Positions 1 through 12,240 of a DNA stretch of 64,000 bases are shown in pieces. Position 1 is the first letter of the stretch. Every line of letters starts with the position of its first letter. Source of the stretch: Crocodylus rhombifer (taxonomy: Eukaryota > Chordata > Crocodylia > Crocodylidae); NCBI GenBank assembly GCA_038503035.1, contig JAVSML010001158.1, positions 9,635 to 73,634 on the forward strand, in the 5' to 3' direction. The position numbers and the translations under genes were made by a program. Below the pieces are notes generated by a model that was not told where the DNA came from, ran no database searches, and was given only the letters and a program-made list of their open reading frames with translations.

Positions 1-144
1 TCCACGTGGTGCACGGTACTGGCCCAGCCCACTGGTATACACCTTCAGGCAGGACCAGGCTGGCTCTTGCTGCCATCTCAGGCTCCCAGCCCTGCAGGCA
101 AGATCGATACACCATCAGGAGAAAGGGTGGACAAAGGGAAGAGA

Positions 145-458
145 TCACTTCAGTGCCCTAAGGCATGGAGCGGAGAACATCCAATAGTCAACACAAGCAT
201 AAGGGGATCCCCTTGCAAAGCTTCTCATTTCCTGGCTTCTTGGGTTTGATGTTTGTCTTGTTTTGGACTGGCTTGATGGTACCATTCTTGAGAATGTAAC
301 ATTCATATCATGTGCCTGCAACTTTAATTGCATCTTAAGAAGGCGTTTGTGAGAGAAGGAATATATTTTGGTTGTCATGAAGGAATAGAAAATAGATCTT
401 AAGAACAGACCACAGAAACCCCAAGCCATAACAAATAAAGCACTCCAGAATGAAAAAG
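145..458 (-). CDS. Putative transmembrane exon of a C-type lectin-like receptor (copy A)
   Basis: On the minus strand a good acceptor (TTTTTTCTTGCAG) ends just before 458 and opens a frame running to 145. With the phase left by the exon ending at 2124, the junction codon is Ala, and the frame begins FSFWSALFVMAWGFCGLFL, a hydrophobic stretch of about 25 residues preceded by a charged or polar segment. This fits the signal anchor of type II NK-receptor-like lectins, which often have a Trp before the membrane segment. Basic and polar stalk-like sequence follows (KRLLKMQLKLQ). No convincing splice donor follows the membrane segment, so the exon end is unknown and the given end is only the stop of the open frame. 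Copy B has the same frame with a 1-nt indel near the end. Family assignment is inference from context. Confidence 0.45.
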
Positions 459-2123
459 CTGCAAGAAAAAATGTATTTTTTGCATTGAAAGAAACATACT
501 AAAATGTTTCATTAAGACCAGTAGTTTCTTCTCCATGATTTCTTCTTGTTCAAGGACAGTCAATAAAAATATTAGAGTTATAGGAGGGAAAAAAAGTATA
601 ATGAGATAGTTACTAGGAGCTAACAAATGAGTCATAACTCTAGACAATCAGAAAACATAATTCCAGCTTTCTCTGTAACTACTGTGTGTAAAACTCAGGT
701 CTGCCAAGATCTATAAATTAGCCAAGTTTTAGAGAAAATTTTTAAAATACCATTCATGGATAAATCAAATCTTTTCTGATTGATTAACAGTATTTTGCGG
801 GTTTTCATCATCGCAGCAATGTGAAGAGGGTGAACATAAATGGATAAGGAAAGAGGAGGGCATAACAAGAGAAATGCAGAAGAGAATTCATTCCTGTCAA
901 TAAAAGATGGCATATATTTTGACAATTATGAGGCATACTGCTATTGATAAGACGGACTGGGTAATAGCTAACTGCCAGGTGGAGGTTAGCAAACTGTCCT
1001 TTGAAATTAACAGGATTCACATTTTTACCTTTTCTTCATGAAAGGACTAGAATTTAGATTTTTATTTCATGGCTGAGTGCCCTAATCACTCTGCTACTAG
1101 GGATAATACATGACAGAGGTGACCTTCTCCTCTGTAATATAATACCCAATAGTCATGGGTTTGTGACCACCTACAATTTTCATGACTAACATTCTCATAA
1201 CTTAGATACAGGTACCTATCCACAATGAGCACATATACATAGAAACATACTGGACTGGCTAGTGCATAGGCATCTGCATGTGGTCAGTCTGTGTGTGCAC
1301 GCTTACATGCCTACATTGCAGGGGAAATATAATTGCCTACTGCAATTGCAAAAATGTCATCTATACAGCTATAAATTTTTTACTGAGGTGCACAGATTGA
1401 AAACAGAATTCTACCCACACTACAGAACACAAGGAATACCAGAAAGACAGGCAGTTACATAAGTCAAGCCAAAATTTTGAAAGCTGGCCTAGTGGAATAA
1501 CAAAAGGAATAAGCAATTAGAAGGGTCCGAAGTGATTGGAAAGCACAAATAAATTTTATCTATGATCAGATCTGAGATGCAGTAGAGACACTGGTTCTGT
1601 AACAAACCAGCCAGAGATAGACAACTATACGTGAACATCAGTGGAGTTGCTTGCACATGTGTGTCAGTACAGCAATCTCTACTAGCATTGTATGTTTCAG
1701 GGTCAGAGCATAGAGTCCAAGTCAGCAACATGCTCAGTATCCTCCATTCGCAAAGACCTCATCATTTCCCAGGACTTGATCCGTATTTCTAGGTGTTCAC
1801 AGCCCTTTCAATATATTTGACTTGATTCCCTTTATCACCTCTGAGATTGTAACAATATGTAACAATGGCTGCAAAACGTTTTACATTACTTTTATGGCAA
1901 ATGGTCCTGTAACTTTGCAGGACTGCTGCATTAAATTCCATCTAAGAAAAAAGTTATGTAGTATAGACACACACATGCTTACATATCTAATCCTTCCTTC
2001 ATACAAGCCACTATTGATTTGTCATTCATCTCCTGATCTAAGAAAGAATCACAACAGATAAACTGTGTCTGTAGCCATTCAGTTCTTTAATAAATACAGC
2101 CCATCAGAAAAAGCAACCCTTAC

Positions 2124-2184
2124 CTTTGTTTGTGGGTGTAGGTCCAAGATCTGGGGCTGAAGTCCTGGATGAAAAATTTAATTC
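2124..2184 (-). CDS. Putative short cytoplasmic exon (copy A)
   Basis: The minus strand shows an acceptor-like GGAAAG before 2184 and a strong donor AAAG|GTAAGG after 2124. The 61-bp exon reads ELNFSSRTSAPDLGPTPTNK and leaves phase 1, which fits the acceptor at 458. The acceptor could also be 5 nt or more upstream. Short polar exons with a (Y/x)xLNFSSR-like start occur in the cytoplasmic tails of NK-type lectin receptors, but no tyrosine motif is visible here. Copy B (25954-26014) differs at three bases, all changing the residue, with the donor conserved. Family assignment is inference. Confidence 0.45.
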
Positions 2185-2333
2185 CTTTCCTTTAAGAGGG
2201 AAAAAGGTAGATGTATGATATTGTCACTAGACTGTCCAGTGATAAGACAGGCAAACACCACCTGAAGGACAGAAAATTATTTCTTCAGTAATGTTTTAAC
2301 GGAAACCGCACCGGAAGCTTTCATGCTACTAAC

Positions 2334-2430
2334 CTGAGATGCAAGGCCTTGGTTAAATAGGTCCTGAACATCTGATATTATAATTTCAAAGCTCAGTTCT
2401 TGTTGGTGAGGTGTTGAAGTTGTTAAGCAA
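2334..2430 (-). other. Candidate upstream exon (copy A)
   Basis: On the minus strand a pyrimidine-rich acceptor (TTTGTTTTCTTCTGGCAG) ends before 2430 and a donor CTCAG|GTTAGT follows 2334. One frame reads ELSFEIIISDVQDLFNQG through to the donor in phase 0, which would join the 2124-2184 exon in frame. Copy B keeps the 3' part of this frame as KLSFEIILSDIQGIFNQG but has a stop codon just upstream. It may be coding or 5' untranslated; no protein family was recognised. Confidence 0.3.
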
Positions 2431-2624
2431 CTGCCAGAAGAAAACAAACAGGAATAAACCCCTCAACTAGAGATGAAGCACTGAAAGAAACAGATCTCAT
2501 GCACCCTCTCTGCTTCAGGTCTGGGTTGGGATTTTTCTTGTTCACACTCTAAAGGCCATTCCATGCATGGAAAGATTTCTGCTGACTTTGGGAGCTTTGG
2601 GTTGGGGAAAGAAGCTGGACTTAC

Positions 2625-2651
2625 CATCAGCAGTCGTGTATGTGAGCATCC
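2625..2651 (-). other. Weak candidate first or micro exon with a strong splice donor
   Basis: The minus strand has a consensus donor, GATG|GTAAGT, at 2625/2624, preceded 27 nt upstream by an acceptor-like TGTTGACAG. An ATG within it gives MLTYTTAD. Joining to the 2430 acceptor in that frame soon meets a stop, so it may be untranslated or spurious. It has no counterpart in copy B because homology ends before it. The rest of 2440-2980 shows nothing else I can name. Confidence 0.2.
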
Positions 2652-2985
2652 CTGTCAACAGCACAACCGATGTCAGAACTCCTGGCTAAAACATCAACTA
2701 CACAGAAACCCCCTTTTGCCTGTGGGCCGGCCGCAGATGCACAGCTAAGAAATAGCTACACCTCTTTTTGGGCTTCATCTATCTCATTCAGGGCTAGCTC
2801 ATGTATCTCTAGATGGCTTTTTGTTGTATTGTGTAGAGCTACCCTATTGCCTTCCCATCAGTAAACTTTGTTGCTATAGTCCTACATTTTGGGCCAAGAC
2901 CATTCAGGAAGATATTAAATAAGATGACCCTGAAGAGGAAGACTTGACTGGGATTCAAACTGCTGTGAGCCTGAGACACAGTGGG

Positions 2986-3545
2986 CATGTCTACTCGTGT
3001 AATTATGTGCACCTAAACTTAATAAGCCTTTATTTAAGGTGCATTAAGGTGATTTGAGTGCATTAAGACACATTACACTTAGGCTGCCATAGCCAAGTTG
3101 CATTAACCCACATGTAGTCATGCTAATACACACAGTAGGCATGTCTACATCTGTAATTACCTGCACCTAAACTTGAGACAACTTTGTTTAAGGTGCATTA
3201 AGGTAATTTAGGTACATTAAATTTAGGCTGGCATAGCTAAATCATATTAGCCTACATGTAGCTGCACTAATGCACATTAACACAGTGTGCCTCCATTGAC
3301 ACATACCGCATTAATGCACATTAAGCATCTACATGTGGGCTAATGTGATATAGCTATGCCAATTTAAATTTGGTACTTGCTTCAAGCAGGTTTCAAATTT
3401 AGGTGGAATTAGCCTAAAATCACCATTTTTAAGGCACATTAATAGTGCGCATGTATGCACATAAACTCTTAATGAGCCTTTAAAGTGGTGATTTTAGGTT
3501 AATGCCACTTAAAAGGGCCATGCATGGACAAGCCCAGTAGGACTC
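2986..3545. mobile_element. MITE with imperfect terminal inverted repeats
   Basis: The left end reads GGGCATGTCTACTCGTG and the right end, reverse complemented, reads GGGCTTGTCCATGCATG, so the termini are related inverted repeats. The interior is built from repeated TGCATTAAGG/AATGCACATTA motifs that recur in both orientations, including a second GGCATGTCTACATCTG start near 3137. This suggests a nested or partly duplicated pair of elements. It has no coding capacity. Similar termini recur at about 14388-14645 and 63905, so it is an interspersed non-autonomous DNA transposon, probably hAT-like (inference). Confidence 0.65.
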
Positions 3546-3564
3546 AGTGCACCTAAGATTATGT

Positions 3565-3960
3565 AACTTAGTGTTTGTGTGTGTGTTCCTTGCCCCTGTG
3601 TGCCTTTGATGCAGACAGAGGGCCCTGTCTTAGTTCCTGCTGAGAGGGGAAGTCCTTTGGCTCATGTTTTTAGCCTCTGCTCAATCCTCAGCCAAAATAG
3701 AGACCACATGTTCATACCTCAGTAAATGTCAGTGAGATCCACTCATGTATGCCACATTTTTCCGATTATAAATTGATCCTGCATATAAGTCAACCCCAGA
3801 TCTTTGGGTTTGATTTTAGGGAAAATAGCTTTCTGCCTCAAATATAAATTGATAACTACAGATTGTAAAGAGAAGTCTCATTTGCCTAAGGACAAACTGT
3901 ACCAGGGTTTGCCTTAGATCAAAACAGAAGCAAAATAATCATTTACACACATTAGGCATT
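3565..3960. repeat. Repeated segment matching 32793-33230
   Basis: About 400 bp from TTAGTGTTTGTGTG to the TTTACACACATTAGGCATT stretch match 32793-33200 at high identity and in the same order, including a block resembling a MITE end (TTTTTCCGATTATAA...). It could be part of the larger duplication or a dispersed repeat; two copies cannot decide this. No coding content. Confidence 0.7.
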
Positions 3961-4275
3961 TGTACACATGCTCTGGGGGTAGGGGAGCACTTTAATTAGT
4001 GAAGCGCCAAGAGCCACAAAGCTCCCAGAGAGGCTTGTGTATCAGTATCCCTGCACTTCAAAATGGCAATGGGGGTGCTTTATCCAATGTTCATCTAATG
4101 AACATTAGATAAGTGCCCCCACTGCCTTTCTGAAGTGCAGGGACACTGATACATGAGACATGGGAGGCTGCTGGAGCGCGGTAATTGCTATGCTCCAGCA
4201 GACTCAATCTGCTCCAATACGCTAGAATTACAGAGCAGTGGAGCAGCATCCCTGCTTGTGTATAGGCACCCATTG
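3955..4275. mobile_element. Large foldback (palindromic) MITE
   Basis: Arms 4039-4092 and 4098-4152 are close reverse complements meeting at about 4095 (TGTTCAT-CTA-ATGAACA). The complementarity continues more loosely outward to about 3960 and 4270, where the GTACACATG side pairs with a GTGTATAGG side. Such a hairpin is typical of foldback-type non-autonomous DNA transposons. No open frame of interest. Confidence 0.6.
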
Positions 4276-4279
4276 CCTT

Positions 4280-5080
4280 CTGAGCTATATTGATGCTCCT
4301 TTAACAGCAGGAGGTCTGGTAGAGAACACAGTCTATCTCTGGATTGAACTGCTGTAACCATATTGCAGGATGACCAGAGAAAAAGCATTAGTGCATTTTA
4401 CCCAGCATACTCCAGAAGGACTTAAAACAGGAGAATGGTTGTTTATGTCTGGATAATCCCAAGAGAAATTACTTTCTTCCAGGGCAAATGTATCATCTGT
4501 TTGTAACCATAGAAGAAGTCTCTGATATATGATTCTTACAAAATCCCACAAGGGAATCAAATAAGTAAAGAAATTACACAAAATGGTTAAATGTTTCATG
4601 AAATACCAGAATAAATAAAGTATCCTTTGTACCACAGATAAGTTCATCTAAGACTCACCATCTTGTCTTCAGCCTAATATTCCAAGTCAATCATATTGAG
4701 GCACATATTATGGTTAAATGGAAATTGCACCAATGTAAAAAGAAAAAGATAATTAGTTCTGCCCTGCCCAGGTTTGATTCTGCCTGTATAGTTGGTTGTG
4801 GACTCAAACCTCTTATGATCTGTGAGGTCAAAATCTGAATCCAACCAATCCTAATTCTTTAAGACATAGAAGGAAGGAGAAAGTGGGCAATTGTACCCAC
4901 CTTATTGTTATGTTCAGGTGGGAATTCAGATTTGACCTCAACTTGTCACTGGGGTCTTTAAGCTTCTGGGCCGCTTGTACATGTGACAGGGGTTAGGACC
5001 CCTAAATTGAAATAGCGGGATTTTAATTGTGATGATTAAAAACCCACCATTTCAATTTAGAGGTTTTTGTCACTGTTATG
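4280..5080. other. No recognisable feature
   Basis: AT-rich unique-looking sequence. The open frames here lack splice context or recognisable domains. I see no gene. Confidence 0.5.
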
Positions 5081-6170
5081 ATGAGGGGCTTGATCCTTTT
5101 TCTTTTCCCGCAGAGCCTGCTTGCATCTCCTGTGGCCAGGGCTGAGCTGCCAACAGGTTGAGCAGCCCCTGAGCTATGGGGGGCCCTGGTCATTCCCTCC
5201 ATGGCAGTGATGCCCCCCCGGGACACCAGGGTGGGCTGCTAGTTGGGGGGTGGCCTCCCAGTGGTTGCTAGCACCATGGAGGAAAGGTCTGGGGTCTTCT
5301 GCAGCTTAGGACCCCCTGATAGCTAACTCCCCAGGATGCAGGGGAGGCGGGCAGAGTCCATGAGGGGAAAAAAAGGATCAGGCCCCTTGCCGCTTTTTTT
5401 TTTCTTAGTGGATCCTGCCAGCATGGGTAGCTGCTGAGCTGTGCAGCTCCTGAGCTGAAGAGAAGCCCAGTCCTTCTCTCCATGGCAGTAGCACCCCCGC
5501 CCCGGGCCACCTGGGCAGAGTGCTACCTGCGTGGGTGCTGCCCCAGCTTGCAGGCAGCACCCGCTAGATCCAACTCTTCCCTGAGCCCATGCACTGGAAG
5601 ACGGCTGGGCAATGCACCCTGCATGGGTTTGGAGAAGAGTTGGATCTGGCAGGTGCTGGGGCAGCACCCATGCAGCTCACACACCACCTGGGCACACCTG
5701 GGGGGCACCACCACCATGGAGGGAAGGATGCACAACCTGGTGGTAGCTCATGTAGGCAGGCTCCTCTGTGGAAAAAAATAAAAAGGCTTCAAGGAGCTAG
5801 ATCCTTTTTTTCCTGCAGATTCTACCCACCTGTCTCGCAGGCAGAGGGCGAGCTGCTGACAGGCTCTGAGCTGTGGAGGGCCCAATACCTTTCCTCCACA
5901 GTAGTGGCACCTCCTGGGCCACCCTGGCAGGCGGCGAGCAGATAGGTGCTTCCCCAGCTTGCTGGCAGCACCGAACTTGATCCAACAGTTCCCCGAGCAC
6001 AAGCTGGGGCAGCACCTGCCCACTAGCCACCCACCTGATCAGTCCCAGGGGTCACCACTGTGGGGGAAGGAAGGATCTCTGCAGCTCAGGGGCCTCACAG
6101 CCCACTGACAGCTCACCCTTTGCTGAGGAGGATGTGGGTAGGCTCCATGAAAAAAAAAGGATTGTGCCCC
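5080..6170. repeat. GC-rich block of locally repeated ~250-bp units
   Basis: Blocks containing GATCCTTTTT followed by a Cys/Pro-codon-like GC-rich segment (CTGCCAACAGG..., GAGCAGCCCCTGAGC...) recur at about 5085-5215, 5370-5500, 5800-5930 and 6110-6175 in both orientations, and once more at 33310-33430. The overlapping frames on both strands are consequences of high GC, not genes. It is probably a GC-rich interspersed element with internal duplications. Confidence 0.55.
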
Positions 6171-6174
6171 TTAC

Positions 6175-8160
6175 CACTGTTGCCTTCAGCCTGCCTCCAC
6201 CATGATTGGGGGGGAGAGCAATTTGCCAAAAGCTGCAATGTTACAAGTAGCTATGTTGCCAACTAAACTATATGTGGATGTGATTTAGTTCCTAAGGTAG
6301 CAAGCACATTTAAATCACAACCCTGCCCCTCCCACATGTGTACAGCATGATGCAATTAAATAGCAAAAAGGGCCAATTTTTGTCATGTGTACAAGCACTC
6401 CTGCACTTCTAAATACCTTCTTCCCAGGGGCTGCTCAAGAGGGGATGTAAGATCATGGTCATAGGCCCCTTTCAGATCATGACATGAAAGCAGCAGCAGG
6501 GAAATTTTCTTATGCCATATATTTTTCATAAAGAAAGCAATGTGACTACATGCATTTATACCAGAAGGTGTCTCCAGTAATGAAGAGTGCACAGGTCCCT
6601 CTGCCATGGGGTATGTTCTTACTGAGAATCTGGGATGGAAAGAAACATTTTACCATCAGCCAGGTAAGACTTGGCAGTGTCACGCACAAAGCACCAGAAA
6701 ACTCACCAGCTGAAATCTGAGATTTAATTTGCCCATTGATTACATTTCTCAGAGGAAAAAAACAACCCCCACCCTCCGTATCTACCAAACTGGAGATCTG
6801 TTTGTCTTCTTAGTATAACCACAGCAAATTGGGCAACTCTCCATTTCTCTGCCTATAACTTTGGTTCTATCCTTGGTCAGTTTTACACCTTTGACATATT
6901 CTGTGGTAGAAAGGCCACAAATGTCTATATTTCTACACTTATCTCTTTTGACTTGAACAGATACTGCCTATTCAGAGCCAAGCCCTAGTTTACTTGTATG
7001 CTCCAGGGGCACCTTCCTTTCTAATGCAATGTCCATCTTGCTGAGCTACTCTTCTTCTGACCTATGTATCATTCTTTCTCGGCTGCACTTTGGGACAGCT
7101 TTAAGTGAAGGGCTAGCAAGTACTCTGTGTGATGGCTGGATAAAGCAGTCTGTGGAATTGGAAACTTCAACCCTGCTCCTCCTCTTCCCAGGTGAGGAGG
7201 CCTGAAATCCAAGTTTGCTTGTTCCCTAGGTAAGAGACCTAACACTCAGGTATTGTGCTCTTCTCCGTTTTACTTCCAGCAGGTACATACTTGCCCAGGG
7301 GATCCTATTTCACCACAGGTAGAAACAGAATCCAAAGTAGGAGTAAATGCCCTCTTAGATGTCTAAATCAGTGGCACTGAGGAATGTAAAGATGAAGTAG
7401 GGTTCAGCCCTTTGGATCCTGAGGGTTCCTTCTCTTAGGAGAAGAAACTGAGGGTGCAGCCAGATGGTTCTTTGAGTCATTTCCTGTCAATGACAATTAA
7501 TTCTTCCCCAAGCACAGAGCTGTCAGAGAGTAGGAAGAAGTCCCTTTTCTCTTTCCAGCCAGCACTTTACTCTAAAGTTTTTTGAGCATCTTTTTGAATC
7601 CTGCTACAGCTCCTCCTCAGGCTGTGTTTAACTTTCCGCTGACACACCTGCAACCCAGTTCATTCCCTTAGAATTTCCCCTTACCAGCTCCGGTTTGCAC
7701 ACGTATTACTCTCCACCCTGTCCAAACTGATCTTGTTCATAAGTCACTTGTAAATCTAGTAGTAGAATGTAAATTATGGCAGTTGTTCTCACTATGAGCC
7801 CTGTACCACACTCCTATTTAACCCAGAATTATGACATTATCATTGGTCAGGTCAATGCATTTATATAATTTGAAGCTTCTCAAAATGCTCCATAGAAGAA
7901 AAATATAGTCATACCAAAAAAGAGTCAATTATACCTAATGAGGAATTTTCTCAGACAACATTTCGAAGTCTGATGTGAAATATATTTCTCTGCTTTTGCA
8001 TGCAGACATTGCATGCAGACATTATTAATTTGAAGATGCTTTTAATATGCATAGCAGCTTTGTTTATATCATAAACAAGGAATGGGTTGTGGAAGTAACA
8101 AAAATGAATGCTGCTGTAATACAGGTGAATGTTAAGTATCTTCTCTCAAAATCCTTCACA
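6175..8160. other. No gene seen; contains a duplicated block at 7667-7885
   Basis: Unique-looking non-coding sequence. The part 7667-7885 matches 34489-34730 (shared landmarks include CTAGTAGTAGAATGTAAA and GGTCAGGTCAATGCATTTA). I see no exon or RNA gene in the rest. Confidence 0.5.
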
Positions 8161-8164
8161 GTTT

Positions 8165-8985
8165 TCCATAATATACATAGAATCGTGGATAGATACAGGT
8201 GGAAAGGCCCTCAGGAAATCACCTAGTCCAACTCCTTCTCAAGGCAGAATCCTCACCATGTGCTTGTGTAATCTGCTCTTAACAAGATTTCAGTTATAGA
8301 GTTTCCACATCCTATGTAATCTATTCCATTCTTGAACCACACTTTTAGTTAGGAAGCTCTTCCTAATTTCCCACCTTGCATTTGAAGACTTCTATCCCAT
8401 GCCCTGTTCCCTGTGGCCAGGGAGTAGCTTCTTATTATCCTCTTTATAACCACCAAATAAGAGTATTTGAAAACTGTTATCAGATCCTGCTTCAGTCTTT
8501 TCTTCCTTAGACCAATTCATCACTATTCCTTCAGCTTTATTTGTGAGTAATATTTTCCACAACTCTAACCATTTTTTTTGCTTTCTGCTGGACTCTTTCC
8601 AATTTATCCATGCTTTTCTTAAAGTGTAGTGCTGAAAATCAGAGACAGTACTTCAGGTAAAGCCTTACCAGTTCTGAATACAGAGGAAGAATCTATTTCT
8701 TTGACCTGTAGCCAACACTCTCATTCTTACAAACCAGTGTGCTACTGGCTAGTATTGCAACTAGAGCACACTGTTTACTCATATTCAACTTGTGGTCTGC
8801 TATAAAGCTCAGGTCCTTTTCAACAGAGCTGCAGCCTAGCCAGTTGCCCCCAAGTTTGTATTTGTGCATTCAATTGTTCTGTTCTAAGTGCAGGACTTGG
8901 CACTTGTTTCATTTGATTCTTTTAGACCATTTTTACAGGTTATCGAGATTGTTTTAGATCATAATCAAAACCTATGTAAAATCCG
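8165..8985 (-). mobile_element. Old CR1 LINE 3' fragment, antisense
   Basis: The plus strand begins with a CR1-type 3' end in reverse: an AGAATCGTGGATAG tail relic, then GGCCCTCAGGAAATC, CTAGTCCAACTCC and CTCAAGGCAGAATC. It continues through the reverse complement of the C-terminal RT region (for example TTGAACCACACTTTTAG and GGACTCTTTCCAATTT). It is heavily diverged from the other CR1 copies here, so it belongs to an older subfamily. All reading frames are broken. Confidence 0.7.
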
Positions 8986-9066
8986 ATGCAAATTTATTTC
9001 TTCAAGAAGAGGGCTAAATTGTCCCACGAACAGGGATCTGCATTTTCCATTTCCCATGGAAAAAAT

Positions 9067-9083
9067 AGGGGGGGGGGGGGGGA
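9067..9083. repeat. Poly-G tract
   Basis: A run of about 16 G just upstream of the sense CR1 copy. Such tracts are prone to polymerase slippage, so length is uncertain. Confidence 0.9.
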
Positions 9084-9164
9084 ATGGATTTTCCCTTTTA
9101 ACCAAGGAAAATATGGATTTTTCATTTTAATGGAGAAACGTGTATTTTCCACTTTTACCAAGAG

Positions 9165-11535
9165 CTTTATGCAGGCTGGCAGAGTTCAAAGCTTCCTATC
9201 GTGCATGGATGTCCTCTACCTGACTCAAAAAGCCTATAGGCCAATGAAAGGTAAAGCGCTGCTCGACCTGGTACTGGCTACTGGGGATGACCTAATTGGC
9301 GACCTAGTGATCAATGGGAAGCTGGGTGACAGCGACCACGAGCTGAGCACCTTCACCCTCCGCCGTAAAGCTGTCAAGTCAGTCAGAAACACTGAAGTCC
9401 TTGACTTCAGGAAAGCCAACTTTGACAAGTTCAGGAAGCTTGTCAGTGAGGCCCTAAGGAACCACGACCTCAGGGAGATGGGAGTTCAAGAAGAGTGTTT
9501 GCTCCTCAAGGGAGCAATCCTCAATGCACAAGCTAAGTCTATTCCATCTTGTAGGAAAGGCAGCAAGAGGGCACAGCAGCCCCCCTGGCTCTCCAGGGAC
9601 CTAGCAGACCTCCTGAAACTAAAAAGAAAGTCCTACAAAGGATGGAGGATGGGATTCACCTCCAAGGAGGATTATTCTGCACTGGTCCGGTCCTGCAGGG
9701 AGCAAAGCAGGAAAGCCAAGGCTGCAACTGAACTCCAACTAGCTTTGAGCATCAAGGGCAATAAAAAGTCCTTTTTCAGATATGTGGGGAGCTGGAGGAA
9801 AAACAAGGGCAACATTGGACCCCTGCTGAACTAGATGGGACAACTGACAACTGATGCCCAGGAAAAAGCCAACCTATTAAATGGGTACTTTGCGTCGGTC
9901 TTTCATCAGTCCCATGGGACACCCATGCCCGCTATGGGACAGGGAGGTCTGGGTGAGAGAGATCCCCTGCTCTCCATTAATGCTGACCTCATGAAGGAAC
10001 ACCTGGAGAGGCTGGATACCTTCAAGTCAGCCGGCCCTGACAATCTACAAGGTACTCAAGGAGCTGGTGAGCATCATAGCCCAGCCCCTGGCACAGATCT
10101 TTGAAAACTTCTGGCGCTCTGGTGTAGTCCCTGAAGACTGGAAGGAGGCCAATGTGGTGCCAATCTTCAAGAAAGAGAGGAAAGTGGATCTGGCTAACTA
10201 TAGGCCCATCAGCCTGACTCCTATCCTAGGGAAGATCTTAGAAAAGTTTATTAAAGAGGCCATCCTTAATGGACTGGCTGGCGCCAACATCCTGAGGGAT
10301 AGCCAGCATGGGTTTGCTGTGGGTAGGTCTTGCTTGACCAATCTCATTTCCTTCTATAACCAGGTGACCTATCACCTGGGGCAAGGGAGAAGAGAGATGT
10401 CATATATCTTGACTTCAAAAAAGCCTTCGATCTGGTATCCCATGATCACCTCTTGGTGAAACTGGCCAATTCTGGCCTTGGATCCGCCACGACCTGCTGG
10501 CTGGGAAATTGGCTGCGTGGTCAGACCTAGAGGGTGGTAATTGATGGAAGTCAATCATCATGGTGTCCTTTGACCAGTGGGGTCCCCCAAGGCTCTGTTC
10601 TTGGACCCATATTATTCAACATCTTCATTAATGATGTGGAAATTGGAGTCAGAAGTGGACTGACCAAGTTCACTGATGACACCAAACTTTGGGCCACACC
10701 TGAAGTCAGGAGGGTGATCCAGGCTGACCTGGACAGGCTCAGCAAATGGGCGGATGAGAACCTGATGGTGTTTAACACTGAAAAATGCAAGGTTCTCCAC
10801 CTTGGAAGGAAAAACCTGCAGCATTCTTATAGGCTTGGCAGTGCTACGCTGACTAGCACTACAGAAGAAAGAGACTTGGGGGTCATCATTGCAAACAAGA
10901 TGAACATGACCCTGCAATGTGATGCTAGGGCTAGTAAAGTGACCAAAACATTGGCTTGCATCCATCCATAGATGCTTCTCAAGCAAATCCCAGGACATCA
11001 TTCTCCCCTTGTACTCAGCCTTGGTGAGGCCGCAGCTGGAGTATTGCGTCCAGTTTTGGGCCCCATAATTCAAAAAGGATGTGGAGAAGCTTGAGAGAGT
11101 CCAGAGAAGAGCCACGCACATGATCAGAGGTCAGGAAAACAGACCTTACGACGACAGGCTGAGAGCCATGGGGCTCTTTAGCCTCGAAAAGCACAGGCTC
11201 AGGGGTGATCTGATGACCACCTATAAGTTTATCAGGGGTGACCACCAGTATCTGGGGGAACATTTGTTCACCAGAGCGCCCCAAGGGATGACGAGGTCTA
11301 ACAGTTATAAACTACAGCAAGACCGTTTCAGGCTGGATATAAGGAAGAATTTCTTTACTGTCCGAGACTGGAACAGCCTGCCATCAGAGGTGGTTAAAGC
11401 ACCTACACTGAACACCTTCAGGAGTAAATTGATGCTTATTTTTATGGGATCCTATGACCCCAGCTGACTTCCTGCCCTTTGGGCGGTGAGGCTGGACTCG
11501 ATGAGCCCTAATGTCTGTGAAATCTGTGAAATCTA
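9165..11535 (+). pseudogene. CR1 LINE ORF2 remnant (endonuclease C-terminus plus reverse transcriptase)
   Basis: From about 9165 the frame contains the end of the CR1 endonuclease (ALLDLVLATGDD, LGDSDHELSTF), the linker, and after a stop at 9832 the RT domain. Recognisable RT blocks are VVPIFKK, ANYRPISLT, DSQHGF, GVPQGSVLGPILFN, and the catalytic motif as FTDDTKLW instead of FADDT. A stop at 9832 and frameshifts near 10055, 10380, 10500 and 10970, with another late in the C-terminal part, inactivate it. It ends with the CR1 3' tail GTCTGTGAAATCTGTGAAATCT near 11530. The upstream 5' UTR, ORF1 and most of the endonuclease are missing, the usual 5' truncation. In an intact element this protein nicks target DNA and copies the RNA in the nucleus. 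Confidence 0.92.
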
Positions 11536-11539
11536 ATAG

Positions 11540-12000
11540 GTACAGAAACTCATGGACTCAATATAGATTAGACAGTGGAATTCTGACACAGTGCAACCTG
11601 ACAGACATCTGATTCCTCAGGTACCTCTGCACTTTTACCTGCGCTCCTGCATCCCTCTTCCCCTCCCCCACCACCATGCCAGCCTGACCTTCACCCCTGA
11701 TGCCTCCATTTCCATTTTCACTGACTGGCTTTCTTGCCTGCATTGCATGCCAGACCAGCTTCTGGCTTCTTTACTATTTCTTCCATTCAGAACCAGGAGA
11801 CACACCAACTGCAGGTACTTCCTCAGCATGGCAAAGGGTTTTTCAACCCGAAGTTTTCCTAAGATATATTTCGCTATTCCGGTTTTTTTCATAATAAGCA
11901 TATAGGCATAAAAACACAAGATAAGCCATCACATACCATGACTAATATCATATATCCAACACAATATCTTTACTTCTTGCTGTCAATTCCTTTATAAAAG
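11540..12000. other. No recognisable feature
   Basis: Unique-looking non-coding sequence between the CR1 and the tandem repeat block. No domains or splice-framed exons seen. Confidence 0.45.
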
Positions 12001-12004
12001 GAAG

Positions 12005-12197
12005 GCTCTGTGACAGTTCCATCTGGGTGCCTTTGATGCTGCTGTTAATGCTAGTGGTGTTGAGCCAGCTAAGTTATTTTGACCTACCATCATTTACAGT
12101 GGTGGACTGGACTGAGGCTGTAGGGGAGGAGACATCACTGGGGCACACTGCTGTGTTGTGCACAGGCCCCAGCACCAGGAAGGGTGCACCCGAAAAC

Positions 12198-12240
<43 letters not shown>

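Larger units (their letters stand above)
1..2440. repeat. Segmental duplication, copy A (C-type lectin-like 5' exons)
   Basis: This segment is repeated in the same orientation and order at about 23865-26255. Matching landmarks run along the whole length: the block around 130-180 matches 23970-24020, the TM-like frame near 145-458 matches 24074-24330, the block near 1130-1160 matches 24960-25000, and the exon-like block 2124-2184 matches 25954-26014. By eye the copies agree at roughly 85-90 percent with many small indels. The copy continues off the left end of the window. The match stops just past 2430 on the right. Homology is direct observation; the interpretation as a tandem gene duplication is inference, supported by the preserved splice-like exons inside. 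Confidence 0.85.

Noticed and set aside
5268..6030. Several overlapping open frames of 70-118 codons on both strands
   Set aside because: They lie in a GC-rich repeated block, overlap each other in different phases, and show no domain, start context or splice sites.
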